From assembly GCA_963728765.1 (NCBI GenBank), contig CAVSKX010000002.1, positions 682,001 to 746,000 on the forward strand: a stretch of DNA of 64,000 nucleotides, written 5' to 3'. Each line of letters starts with the position of its first letter. Within the stretch, counting starts at the first letter, position 1. Below are positions 17,448 through 25,303 of this stretch, piece by piece. The stretch comes from AC-32 sp963728765 (GTDB lineage: Bacteria > Actinomycetota > Thermoleophilia > Gaiellales > Gaiellaceae). The notes below the pieces were generated by a model. That model had not been told where the DNA came from. It saw only the letters and a list, made by a program, of their open reading frames with translations, and made no database searches. Made by a program: the position numbers and the translations under genes.

Positions 17448-20400
17448 TCACGAGTTGGCGTTATGAGTGGCCCACTTCTTGCATGCCGACGCTGAGTTAC
17501 CTCTGCGCACACATGCCTGGTACTGGCCGTTGTAGTACCCCTGGTAGTAGTGACCTGGTCCTCTCACAGCCAAATATAGCGTTTCGGCATAGTCGTAACA
17601 GGCATATCGCCGCCAGTTCCATTTGCCGTAATGACTTTGACACGAGAGGAACATAAGGCCCTTAAAAATGCTGTCGCACTCACTTCTTGTTCGGCCGTAG
17701 TTCGCTCCGTGGCCTCCGTAGCAATGGTCGTGAAAGCTACATGCACTTGAGAATACCGAATCCGGAACAATCTTGTCTCCCCATCCCCCAGGGCCACAAG
17801 AGAGCCCTCCGAGGTCATCATTATTGACAGGATCCTGTCCCGCGTAGTCGTACGCGTTCAGTGCGCCTCCATCGACCGGGTCAACCGCGAGGAAGCGTCC
17901 CAAGAACGGGTCGTATGGACGTGCGCCCATTAGAATGAGGTTTGAGGCAGTGTCGAGGTGCTTGTTCCAGCGTCCCAACCAGCGATCCGTGAGTTTGTTC
18001 GAAGGGATCGCGTCGTTCGGCGCGCCAAAGGGGTCGTAGGAATAAGCGGCGGTGCGCGTACCTCCAGTTGTGGCAGTTGCGGCGAGATTTCCACGGCCGT
18101 CGTAGAAGAGGTACGTCGCAACCGTGCCGCTCGCCGGGGGACCGCTGTATTGCTTAAAAGTGCCTAGTGGCCCATGGACGTTGAACTCAGTGATCGTTCC
18201 GGAACCATTGGTGACAGCGGTTGGATCTTGATCTGTCCCGACGTAAAGATAGCGACTCGTAGTCGTAGGACTTGTCGTCGTCCGGCTCTGTAGGCGACCC
18301 AAGCCATCATAGACGTACGTCACTGTCGTGAACCCGAAGGTTCCACCACTAAGACGCCCGCGACCGTCCCACGTCAGACTGTCAGCACCGCGGGTGGCGA
18401 CTTGTCCATCGTTCGTGTAGGTGTAGTTGGTGGTGCTTCCGCCGATAGCCGTCGATGAAAGCTCGTCTACTCCTGCGGAGACCGAAGGATCGTACGCGTA
18501 GCTCGCCATAAGCTGCTCAGAGCCGCCGCCCGGAGTTTCGTAGATGCCCGTGCGGTTTGAGTCAGCGTCGTAGCTATAGCGGCGGACCGTGTTGTTGGGA
18601 AACGTAACGGTCGAGAGGCGACTTATGGCATCGTACGTATAGCCCGTTGTCTGGGTAGAAAGGCTTCCGCCACTTCGTGTTTCCGACGTCACCCGCTGGG
18701 CGTTGTCGCGGGTGTAGGCATAGTCGACGATCGGGTTCGAGTCGTTTGGGACCGTCGCCGGTGGGCAGGGATAGCCGCAAGGAGAGCCGTGGCGGTTGTA
18801 GACGTTTGTAACGGAGCCGGCGTTGTCGTACGCGAGCCAGGTGTACATCGAAACGCCGTTGTACTGCTCAAGCACGACGTGGTCGCGCGAGTCGTAGGTG
18901 AAAGCTGTCTGGTTGGCAGTCGGCAGGTATGGATCCTTCGTGATTGTCACCCTCCCACCATCGCTGTACGTATACTGCGTGTCGTAGATCGGCGAGGAAC
19001 TCATCGGGCCGGCCGAGATCTTCTCGTGAGTCCGCCGCGACTCCCTGTCGTACGTGATCGCGGACTCGCTAAGGGTTGCTCCAGCCGCATCTGCCTGAAC
19101 CGCCCGAACAAGTCGGCCAGCCTCGTCGTACGAGAGGGTCACGGCCCCGCTCGCAGTCGTCGCCGTTCGCTCCAGGCCGCTGGGGTCGTACGTGTAGCAG
19201 GTGGTCGCCTGACTGTCTGAGCACGCGGTGGCTGCGGAGTCAGTCGGCGTGCGTTCACCGGTCAGTCGTCCCTCTTGGTCGTAGCTCCAGCAGTGAGTAC
19301 CTTTGCCATTCGTCTTTGCAATCAGCCGGCCCGCTGCGTCATAAACGTTCGTGGTCGCAGTAAGGCCGTGCGTGGTCACAGTTTTCAATTGCCCAGCCTG
19401 ATTGACTGCCGAACCGCTGGGACATCCGGCGGGCGGAGCCGCCGTGTCGCCCGTGCCGTAATACTCATATGTCGTGATCCAGCGGTCGTCAGGAGTACCA
19501 CCGAGATTGCCATTCGCGTCAATCGTTCGGCTCTCGTTCGCCTTTGGCATCGCTTTTGAAATCAATCGACCCAGAGAGTCGTAACCAAAACTCGTCACAA
19601 GCTGAAGGCCTCCTGCCGTCCCTTCGAGCTTGTAATCGGGTTGGGCCGACGCGGGATCAGCGTAGTGTGAAAAGTGAATCAGTCCGCTTGGAGTTACGGT
19701 GCTGGTGAGGTTCCCGTAATCAGGTCTCATAGCTGATGCCTGCAAGAGCGCGCTCGACTGTCCGGGAGGCGTCCACGAGAGATGCACTTCCGCCGACCCG
19801 GACTGCTGGAAGTACTCGACGACGATCCGGTGGCTGCCGTCCGCTAGGCCGACGGTACCGCTCACTGTGTGGAGCGACTGCGCTGTCCAGTCGTCGATAA
19901 CGAGCTGATCATCGACCAGCAGGCGTACTCCGTCATCGGCCGTCAGCGTGAAGGTGTAATCGCCCTCGGTCAAGGCCGGCAGAGTTCCGCTCCAGCGCAC
20001 CGAAAAGTTCGTCTGCTGGCCGCCGAGGGCGCTCGGTCCAGTAGTTGACCAGTCGTAGTCGATCGCAGCTCCCGACTGCGTGGCAGGATCTGTCTGGACC
20101 TTCGCCGCAGTCCCGGTCAGGTTTGCGTTTGTGAAATACGCAGCCTCCGGCCCGACGAGGGTAGGGCCCGGCGAGGAGGTTGTTCCTACCGAGCGCTCGT
20201 CATATCGGTAGCTGGTCATCGGCCGCCCGAGCGGACCAGCACCGTCCGGGTCTGGACCCTGCTGTGCGAGGAGCCGATTCGTCTGCGGCTCGTAGGCGTA
20301 GTCCGTCGGATTGCCGGCGGGGTCCTCGCTCCAAAGAAGCGTACCGCGGCTGTCGTACTGAAAGAGCTGCCCGCGGCCCTGCGGAGTGTGGTCGATGTCG

Positions 20401-21842
20401 CGGATCTCGATTATGTGGCCCTGCGCGTCTGACCAGTACCAGTGCGCTCCGCCGATGCCCGGCGTGCCCCCCTGCTCAGGCGGATAAAGGCGCACCAATC
20501 GCCAGCAGCTCGTGCGAGCCGAGCCGGCCGTTATCCCTGCGTGAGAGGCGAGCACAGTCGCGGGGTACAACCCGGTCGTGCAACTCTTCTGCTCAAGGTA
20601 CTTGAAGCCCCAGGAGCGGGTCGTCGCACTGCCACCGGAAGTAAGACCGCTCTCGGTGATCTGCTTCACTGCTCCTTGGAAACAGAAGGTGACACCGGGC
20701 GAGCAGGCGCCGTAGTAGGTGATGGCGAGCTGATGCGTGGTGTTGTAGCCCGGCGACGTGTTGGGGTCGGTCGGATTAAGGTCGTCTGCGTTCCAGATCG
20801 TGTCGAGTTGCCCGGCCGTCCAGTGCAGTTTCAGGATGTCGCGCGTTCCGTCGTTGACGCGCTCGAGCCGCCCGGTCGTGCCGCCGCCGCTCGTCCCGAT
20901 GTAGCGCCAAGTCACGTCGTCAGGGCCGGTGACGCACAGGATCGCGTCCAGGCAAGTCTGATGGTTCCCGTCGAGTCTCACCTCTCGGCCAGCCGCATCG
21001 GTGATCTTCGTCAGCGCCGTTCCCGTATATGTGAAGGAAAGCTGCGCAGGCGAACTACCGGCACTCTGGACCTGCAGCGTCCGCACGGGTGCCTCGCCAG
21101 TGGTCGCATCAGCGGGGCCAAAGGTCGCCGTGAGGCCAGACGGATCGGTGAGCGACCATTCTGGGTCGGATCCCGGATGCTTGGTGAGGATTGACCCATC
21201 GCCGGAAGCCGTGCCCTCGATCGACATGTGCACGTAGTCCTGAGATGAGCCGAGGTGTTGGTAGAAGTCAGAGCCGCCGTCGCCATAGACGAGCTCGATC
21301 CCGTCGAACTGCGCCTGATCGCTCAGTTTGTTGTGGTCGATCAGCGAGATTGGTCGCGCTCCACCGGGCTCCCCCGCTGCGAGCGTAAAGCCACCTCCGA
21401 GCGCAGAGTCTCGGGCAGACGTCGAGTAATCGGGCGGAGGCGTACACGGCGTCGGCGAGCAGGTCGGTACAGGCGCAACCGGCGCCGAGTTGTACGTGAA
21501 GGAGACGCCCATCGAACCCGTAGCCGTCGGAAAGCTCGGACCGGGAATCGGGAGCGCGAGGTTGCCGCTGATCATGCTCACCGAGAGTGGTCCGGCCGGC
21601 ACTGCCGGGCGAGAAGAATCGTCGCCGAGTGCCCGCCCGTCCCAGCCTGTAGACCAGGAATTGGGTGCTGTCGGCGCCCACGCTTGCGGTGCGCCAAACA
21701 ACGCGAGAGCGGCTGCGGGCGCGAGAGCGGCCGCGAGCGCAACGAGTCTCCGCCGGCGCGGGCCGTGTCTGTCGATCGGCCGCGAGCGATCCCGTCGCGC
21801 GAACGTCCGAAGTACTCCGTCGCTTCGTCGACCCAGCCTCAT
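17448..21842 (-). CDS. Secreted Rhs/YD-repeat protein with PA14 domain and phospholipase A2-like toxin tip
   Basis: 1464 residues from ATG 21842, with AGGAGGGAG six bases upstream. A long basic leader and hydrophobic stretch (LVALAAALAPAAALALFGAP) form a signal peptide. A PA14-like module (about 590-720) contains AAYFTNANLTGTA, VRWSGTLPAL and FTLTADDGVRLLVDDQLVI. Many YD repeats follow, e.g. YDSLGRLISK, YDAAGRLIAK and YDEAGRLVRA. The Rhs core closes with GARPYDPFLGRFLAVDPVDG. The 118-residue tip has CSFHDHCYGG with the catalytic His-Asp pair of phospholipase A2 (about 1371-1372) and further paired cysteines (SECDSIFK, FLSCQSH). It probably acts on membranes of neighbouring cells. Lower apparent GC than flanking genes suggests transfer. 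Confidence 0.9.
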   Translation of the reverse strand: MRLGRRSDGVLRTFARRDRSRPIDRHGPRRRRLVALAAALAPAAALALFGAPQAWAPTAPNSWSTGWDGRALGDDSSRPAVPAGPLSVSMISGNLALPIPGPSFPTATGSMGVSFTYNSAPVAPVPTCSPTPCTPPPDYSTSARDSALGGGFTLAAGEPGGARPISLIDHNKLSDQAQFDGIELVYGDGGSDFYQHLGSSQDYVHMSIEGTASGDGSILTKHPGSDPEWSLTDPSGLTATFGPADATTGEAPVRTLQVQSAGSSPAQLSFTYTGTALTKITDAAGREVRLDGNHQTCLDAILCVTGPDDVTWRYIGTSGGGTTGRLERVNDGTRDILKLHWTAGQLDTIWNADDLNPTDPNTSPGYNTTHQLAITYYGACSPGVTFCFQGAVKQITESGLTSGGSATTRSWGFKYLEQKSCTTGLYPATVLASHAGITAGSARTSCWRLVRLYPPEQGGTPGIGGAHWYWSDAQGHIIEIRDIDHTPQGRGQLFQYDSRGTLLWSEDPAGNPTDYAYEPQTNRLLAQQGPDPDGAGPLGRPMTSYRYDERSVGTTSSPGPTLVGPEAAYFTNANLTGTAAKVQTDPATQSGAAIDYDWSTTGPSALGGQQTNFSVRWSGTLPALTEGDYTFTLTADDGVRLLVDDQLVIDDWTAQSLHTVSGTVGLADGSHRIVVEYFQQSGSAEVHLSWTPPGQSSALLQASAMRPDYGNLTSTVTPSGLIHFSHYADPASAQPDYKLEGTAGGLQLVTSFGYDSLGRLISKAMPKANESRTIDANGNLGGTPDDRWITTYEYYGTGDTAAPPAGCPSGSAVNQAGQLKTVTTHGLTATTNVYDAAGRLIAKTNGKGTHCWSYDQEGRLTGERTPTDSAATACSDSQATTCYTYDPSGLERTATTASGAVTLSYDEAGRLVRAVQADAAGATLSESAITYDRESRRTHEKISAGPMSSSPIYDTQYTYSDGGRVTITKDPYLPTANQTAFTYDSRDHVVLEQYNGVSMYTWLAYDNAGSVTNVYNRHGSPCGYPCPPATVPNDSNPIVDYAYTRDNAQRVTSETRSGGSLSTQTTGYTYDAISRLSTVTFPNNTVRRYSYDADSNRTGIYETPGGGSEQLMASYAYDPSVSAGVDELSSTAIGGSTTNYTYTNDGQVATRGADSLTWDGRGRLSGGTFGFTTVTYVYDGLGRLQSRTTTSPTTTSRYLYVGTDQDPTAVTNGSGTITEFNVHGPLGTFKQYSGPPASGTVATYLFYDGRGNLAATATTGGTRTAAYSYDPFGAPNDAIPSNKLTDRWLGRWNKHLDTASNLILMGARPYDPFLGRFLAVDPVDGGALNAYDYAGQDPVNNDDLGGLSCGPGGWGDKIVPDSVFSSACSFHDHCYGGHGANYGRTRSECDSIFKGLMFLSCQSHYGKWNWRRYACYDYAETLYLAVRGPGHYYQGYYNGQYQACVRRGNSASACKKWATHNANS

Positions 21843-21902
21843 GTGTCTCCCTCCTGGCCAGCGGAGGCGGGGCCGCACCACCTGCCCGAGTTCGGTACCG
21901 CG

Positions 21903-21951
21903 AGCCTAAACCTCGAGGGTCGGCTGTCAAGCTCCTACTCGTCTTGACAGC
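21903..21951 (-). promoter_or_regulatory. Promoter and palindrome upstream of the Rhs-PLA2 gene
   Basis: On the minus strand, -35 TTGACA (21930-21925), a 16-bp spacer and -10 TAGGCT (21908-21903) lie about 60 bases before the ATG at 21842. The -35 box is inside a 9-bp inverted repeat, GCTGTCAAG (21923-21931) and CTTGACAGC (21943-21951), so a repressor bound there would block the promoter. Confidence 0.5.
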
Positions 21952-21969
21952 ACGGCCCCTCTTCACAGA

Positions 21970-22041
21970 GAGACACAGATGCACTTTCGTAGTGCTGCTG
22001 TCTGGCGAGGCAACTCCGGCATCGGGATGCATCTGCGTCTC
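21970..22041 (-). repeat. Long palindrome with 44-bp centre (copy B)
   Basis: Arms at 21970-21983 and 22028-22041 (14 bp, one non-Watson-Crick position) enclose 44 bp. Against copy A at 12451-12520, the single arm difference gives A-C on the plus strand but G-U in minus-strand RNA. That favours a structured RNA made from the minus strand, downstream of the nucleotidyltransferase gene. Confidence 0.7.
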
Positions 22042-22096
22042 GCTGGCTATGAAGGTGAGGAGTTCGCGCTCTCGGCTGGGTCGCGCGAGGCGCTCG

Positions 22097-22600
22097 TCAG
22101 AGGTCGATGCCGAGGCCGCGCTCGGGGACGAGCTGGCGTTCGAGCTCCATCAGGCGACGGAGCCTCTGCAGACGTTCGGCGTCGGGCTTGCGCTCGCTCG
22201 CCTCGAGCATGCGCACGCAGTCGACGGGCGAGGCGACCTGCGGCCGGGCGCCGCGGCCGAGGTTCTCGCGGAAGGCGCGGATGCGCAGGTCGTCGTAGCC
22301 GCGCGTCCCCCAGGGCTCGGGCACGATCCGCAGCTCGCCGGCGCTCGTGCGCGCCGTCACCAGCTCCGAGCCCGCGACTCGCTCGGCGAGATCCCGCTGC
22401 GGCGCCTCGAGCTCCTCAAGGGCGCGGCCGAGCCGGCGCAGGTTCTCCTCCCGCAGCGAAGGGACGAGGTCGAGCCCGGCGCTCGTCTCGGCGCTGCCGT
22501 GCACGACCCGGGCGAAGCCCCCGATGACGACGTAGGCCACCCGCTCCCGCTCCAGCGCCGCGAAGATCGCGTACGGGTCGAAGGGCGGCGGCGTGTTCAT
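22097..22600 (-). CDS. Nucleotidyltransferase-like protein (element B, intact)
   Basis: 167 residues from ATG 22600, overlapping the XRE stop by four bases. Residues 8-50 carry a nucleotidyltransferase-fold signature (YVVIGGFARVVHGSAETSAG followed by LDLVPS), like the AbiEii/MNT-type proteins of abortive-infection and toxin-antitoxin pairs. The first aspartate of the usual T-x-D-x-D motif is Gly, so catalysis is uncertain. The rest is helical (LRRLGRALEELEAPQRDLAE) and ends ERQLVPERGLGIDL. Paired with an XRE regulator it could be the toxin or effector of a two-gene module. Two broken relatives lie at 12575 and 14170. Confidence 0.78.
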   Translation of the reverse strand: MNTPPPFDPYAIFAALERERVAYVVIGGFARVVHGSAETSAGLDLVPSLREENLRRLGRALEELEAPQRDLAERVAGSELVTARTSAGELRIVPEPWGTRGYDDLRIRAFRENLGRGARPQVASPVDCVRMLEASERKPDAERLQRLRRLMELERQLVPERGLGIDL

Positions 22601-22893
22601 TGCTTGCCGCCGAGACGCTCCAGGAGCGCCTGGACGCGCTGCTGGGGCGCCTGGGGGACGCTCACGATCAGCTCGGCGTCGAGCCCCGGCGTTTCCTCCC
22701 GCTCGGCGATCTCGACCCGGAAGGCGAAGCCGCAGGCCTCGACGACCGAGCGCAGGTTGGCGTAGCTCGGCTCCTGGGCGCCGATCTCCCAGCGCGCGAC
22801 CTGTGCCCGCTCGCGCCCGAGGCGCGCCGCCAGCTCCGCCTGGGTCAGCCCGGCCCGCAATCGCGCCTCGCGAATCACCTGGGCGGCGGTCAT
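22597..22893 (-). CDS. XRE-family HTH regulator (element B)
   Basis: 98 residues from ATG 22893, almost identical to the element-A copy. The HTH lies at residues 5-60 (GLTQAELAARLGRERAQVAR, IGAQEPSYANLRSVVEACGF). A -10-like TAGACT ends only six bases before its ATG on the minus strand, so this transcript too may be leaderless. It diverges from the excisionase gene across ~60 bp and overlaps its partner by four bases, the usual layout of an autoregulated antitoxin-type regulator. That could couple module expression to excision. Confidence 0.88.
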   Translation of the reverse strand: MTAAQVIREARLRAGLTQAELAARLGRERAQVARWEIGAQEPSYANLRSVVEACGFAFRVEIAEREETPGLDAELIVSVPQAPQQRVQALLERLGGKQ

Positions 22894-22913
22894 GGCTGCA
22901 GTCTACCCTCGTG

Positions 22914-22942
22914 TTGACCTCGGCTCTGGTGCCTGATAAGTT
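22914..22942 (+). promoter_or_regulatory. Excisionase promoter, near-leaderless (element B)
   Basis: -35 TTGACC (22914-22919), a 17-bp spacer and -10 TAAGTT (22937-22942). The excisionase ATG (22954) starts 11 bases after the -10 box. The spacing and much of the sequence match element A at 14991-15019. Confidence 0.7.
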
Positions 22943-22953
22943 ACGCGGCTCTC

Positions 22954-23373
22954 ATGCAGCCCCTGCCCGGTCAGCTCTCCCTCTTCGAGCTCGACGCTTG
23001 CGGCCGGCCCCAGCAGCTCAAGTCAGAAGGAACCCCCGCATCGACTCGGCGGGTCGAGGAGCGCAAACCTCACCGCTCCGCGGGGACGGATGCCCCGACT
23101 CAGCGAGACCGCGCAACACCTCCACAGAGCAGCTCGCTGCTCTCGCCCGAGGACGTCGCTCGCCGCTTCGGCCTTAGCCGCAAGGCCGTCTACCGAGCGG
23201 TCGCACGCGGCGAGCTCCGTGCGGCCCGCATCCGCTCGCGCCTCCGCATCGACCCAGGCGACCTCGAGGCCTGGTTCCAGGCCAACCTCGTCGACCCGAT
23301 CGACCCACCGATCGCGGTCCCGGCTCGTTTGCCGCCCTCGACCGGCCTTCGTAGGCTGCTCCCGGGAACGTGA
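22954..23373 (+). CDS. xis: Excisionase-like HTH protein (element B)
   Basis: 139 residues from ATG 22954. An N-terminal LPGQLSLFELDAC motif parallels the element-A protein, followed by a Pro/Arg-rich linker. The winged HTH lies at residues 63-110 (LLSPEDVARRFGLSRKAVYR, ELRAARIRSRLRIDPGDLEA). It is distantly related to the element-A copy but in the same position. The stop overlaps the integrase GTG (GTGA), so the two are translationally coupled. It probably directs excision by bending the attachment site. Confidence 0.82.
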   Translation: MQPLPGQLSLFELDACGRPQQLKSEGTPASTRRVEERKPHRSAGTDAPTQRDRATPPQSSSLLSPEDVARRFGLSRKAVYRAVARGELRAARIRSRLRIDPGDLEAWFQANLVDPIDPPIAVPARLPPSTGLRRLLPGT

Positions 23374-24707
23374 GTGTCGAGCGGATCAGTCGCAAGCGCG
23401 GCCCTGGCTGGCGCGTCCGCTGGCGGGAAGGATCGCGCAACCGCGCCCGCACCTTCGACCGCAAGACCGAGGCACTCGCCTTCGAGGCCGAGATCCGTCG
23501 GCGTCGGCTGCTTGGCGATCTCCGCCCGCTCGGCGCTGGCCGCCAGACGCTGCAGGACTTCGCGGAGGACTGGTGGCGGCTCTACGCCATTCCCAACCTC
23601 GCCCCGAGCACGCTGGCCTCCTACGCCTCCCTCTGGGATGCGCACGTACTTCCGCGCCTCGGCGCGACTCCGCTCCGTGAGCTCGACCCGCTCAGCCTCG
23701 CCGCCTTCCGCAGCGAGCTCGCTGCCGAGGGCGTGGGGTCGGCCGCATTGCGCCGCACGATGGTCATCCTCCAAGGGGTGCTGGAGCGAGCGGTCGAGTG
23801 GCAGCGGATCCCGGCCAACCCAGCTCGCGCGGTGCGGAAGCCGCCTCAACGGCGGGAGCGTGCCGTACGACCACCGTCGCCGCGCGACGTCGAGCACATC
23901 CGAGCGCAGCTGCTCGCGGGCGGACGCTTGCGCGACGCCGTGCTCGTGTCGGTGCTCGCCTACGCCGGCCTCCGACCTGGCGAGGCACTCGCCCTGACCT
24001 GGGGCCACATCGGCGAGCGCACGATCCTCGTCGAGCGGGCAGTCGCGCTCGGCCAGCTCAAGACGACCAAGACCGGCCGCACCCGCACCGTTCGGCTGCT
24101 CGCACCACTCGCTTCGGACCTGCGCGAGTGGCAGATCAAGCGCGGGCGGCCGAGCGACGAGGTGCTCGTGTTCCCCGGCCGCAGCGGCGAAGTCTGGGGC
24201 GATGATGCCTGGCGCTACTGGCGCCGTCGAGTCTTCGCGCCGGCCGTGAGCACCGCCGGCCTCGAGGCGCCGATGCGCCCGTACGACCTGCGTCACGCGT
24301 TCGTCTCCCTCCTGCTCGCCGAGGGCGCGAACGTGGTCGAGATCGCGCGTCAGGCAGGGCACTCGCCGACGATGACGCTCTCCACCTACGCCCACCTGTT
24401 CGACGAGGCGGCCGGAGCCGAGCGGGTCTCGGCCGAGGACGAGATCAGGCGCGCCCGACGGCTGGTGCGACGCGAGCGACGTACCCGATTCGTACCCGAA
24501 AAGCCGAGCAAGCTCTCGGGCCAGTCGGACAAAGAGCCTGCAAATCCTGCAGAGCCGACGCCCGGACTCGAACCGGGGACCCCTTCATTACGAGTTCGGC
24601 CGATCCCGTCTCCTTACGGCCCACTTCGGCTTCTGAATGGCATTTCCGCCTCAAAGCCAAAACGCCACCGACGCATTGGGGCGCATCCTGCTTTACCGGC
24701 ACGTTGA
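23370..24707 (+). CDS. int: Tyrosine recombinase/integrase of element B
   Basis: 445 residues from GTG 23370. It has an arm-binding N-terminus (GPGWRVRWREGSRNRARTFD), a core-binding domain (LQDFAEDWWRLYAIPNLAPS, about 61-150) and a catalytic domain with R202 in YAGLRPGEAL, K in LKTTKTGRTRT, R and H in PYDLRHAFVSLLL, H in ARQAGHSPTM and the tyrosine in LSTYAHLFDE. As in element A the usual HxxR histidine is Tyr. The reading frame enters att3 (text GLEPGTPSLR) and ends 113 bases beyond it, so the C-terminus depends on the integration site. Confidence 0.92.
   Translation: MSVERISRKRGPGWRVRWREGSRNRARTFDRKTEALAFEAEIRRRRLLGDLRPLGAGRQTLQDFAEDWWRLYAIPNLAPSTLASYASLWDAHVLPRLGATPLRELDPLSLAAFRSELAAEGVGSAALRRTMVILQGVLERAVEWQRIPANPARAVRKPPQRRERAVRPPSPRDVEHIRAQLLAGGRLRDAVLVSVLAYAGLRPGEALALTWGHIGERTILVERAVALGQLKTTKTGRTRTVRLLAPLASDLREWQIKRGRPSDEVLVFPGRSGEVWGDDAWRYWRRRVFAPAVSTAGLEAPMRPYDLRHAFVSLLLAEGANVVEIARQAGHSPTMTLSTYAHLFDEAAGAERVSAEDEIRRARRLVRRERRTRFVPEKPSKLSGQSDKEPANPAEPTPGLEPGTPSLRVRPIPSPYGPLRLLNGISASKPKRHRRIGAHPALPAR
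24481..24499. repeat. Integrase arm-type site pair, right end of B
   Basis: Perfect GTACCCGA repeats at 24481-24488 and 24492-24499, 11-bp period, 52 bp before att3. Confidence 0.62.
24551..24594 (-). repeat. Attachment core att3: 3' fragment of tRNA-Thr(CGT)
   Basis: The 42-bp tRNA part (24553-24594) is identical to att1 and att2. The sequence to its right does not continue into a tRNA 5' half. Bases 24708-24908 beyond the integrase stop hold no gene I can support. Confidence 0.83.
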
Positions 24708-24908
24708 CCCATGGGAAGTGTGAGCCGTTTGTGCCGTCCGAACCGTTCGTATCATGAATAGAGCCGCGCCGAACTGAAGAACCCGGCCCGCCAACCAGCG
24801 GCCGAGAGGCCAGTAAGTCACAGCGGCAATCCACTCTCAAGGAGGGGTTGTCCTGTTTCGCTTCTCGGAAGGTCGAAGGAAACAATCGAGTAGACGCGGG
24901 AGGCCGGA

Positions 24909-25196
24909 ATGACCGTCGTCGGTCTGCCTCGGCGAGATACTCCGGGTGGGTCGCTCGCGATTCCACTAGACGACGCGCTGGTCGTATCTCTGTTCGAGCG
25001 CGCTCGAGAACTTGGACTGTGCCAGGCGTTGCCGTCGCGCATCGTCTCGAAGGAGAAGCTCGCTGATCTCCTCGGGGTCAAGGAGCGAACGGTAAAGACC
25101 TGGCGAAGTCACGGGTGCCCGGGCCACCGAGTCGGTCGCGAAGTGATGTACGACATCGAGGAGGTCCAGCGCTGGCTCGAGCAAGAGGCTGCATGA
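24909..25196 (+). CDS. AlpA/excisionase-like HTH protein of the third integrase cassette
   Basis: 95 residues from ATG 24909. The C-terminal half is a MerR-type helix-turn-helix of the excisionase class (IVSKEKLADLLGVKERTVKT, HRVGREVMYDIEEVQRWLEQ). The N-terminal ~45 residues lack recognisable features. It precedes a tyrosine recombinase gene in the same direction, and its stop overlaps an in-frame ATG of that gene's longer reading. It is unlike the excisionase genes of elements A and B, lacking the QLSLF motif, so the cassette is of independent origin. It probably regulates excision or cassette transcription. Confidence 0.78.
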   Translation: MTVVGLPRRDTPGGSLAIPLDDALVVSLFERARELGLCQALPSRIVSKEKLADLLGVKERTVKTWRSHGCPGHRVGREVMYDIEEVQRWLEQEAA

Positions 25197-25303
25197 CGTT
25201 AGGAGGCGAGGCGGCGTTTGCGGACCAGACGACGCGGGGAGGCTTCAAGCAAATGCCCCGGCGAGCTGTCACTCCCGGGGCGCGACCACCGGAGGTAAGT
25301 CCG

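Larger units (their letters stand above)
16646..24594 (+). mobile_element. Integrative element B (tRNA-Thr, Rhs/phospholipase cargo)
   Basis: A 7.9-kb segment between att2 and att3. It contains, left to right, a membrane protein and the 1464-residue Rhs-PLA2 gene (minus strand), a long palindrome, the nucleotidyltransferase/XRE pair, the divergent promoter, the excisionase gene and the integrase abutting att3. GTACCC pairs with an 11-bp period lie inside both ends (16814-16832, 24481-24499). Gene order and regulatory architecture mirror element A, but the integrase, arms and cargo differ. Confidence 0.78.

Noticed and set aside
12451..22041. The long palindromes as rho-independent terminators or as part of a retron
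   Set aside because: No T-run follows on either strand, and no reverse transcriptase gene exists in the window.
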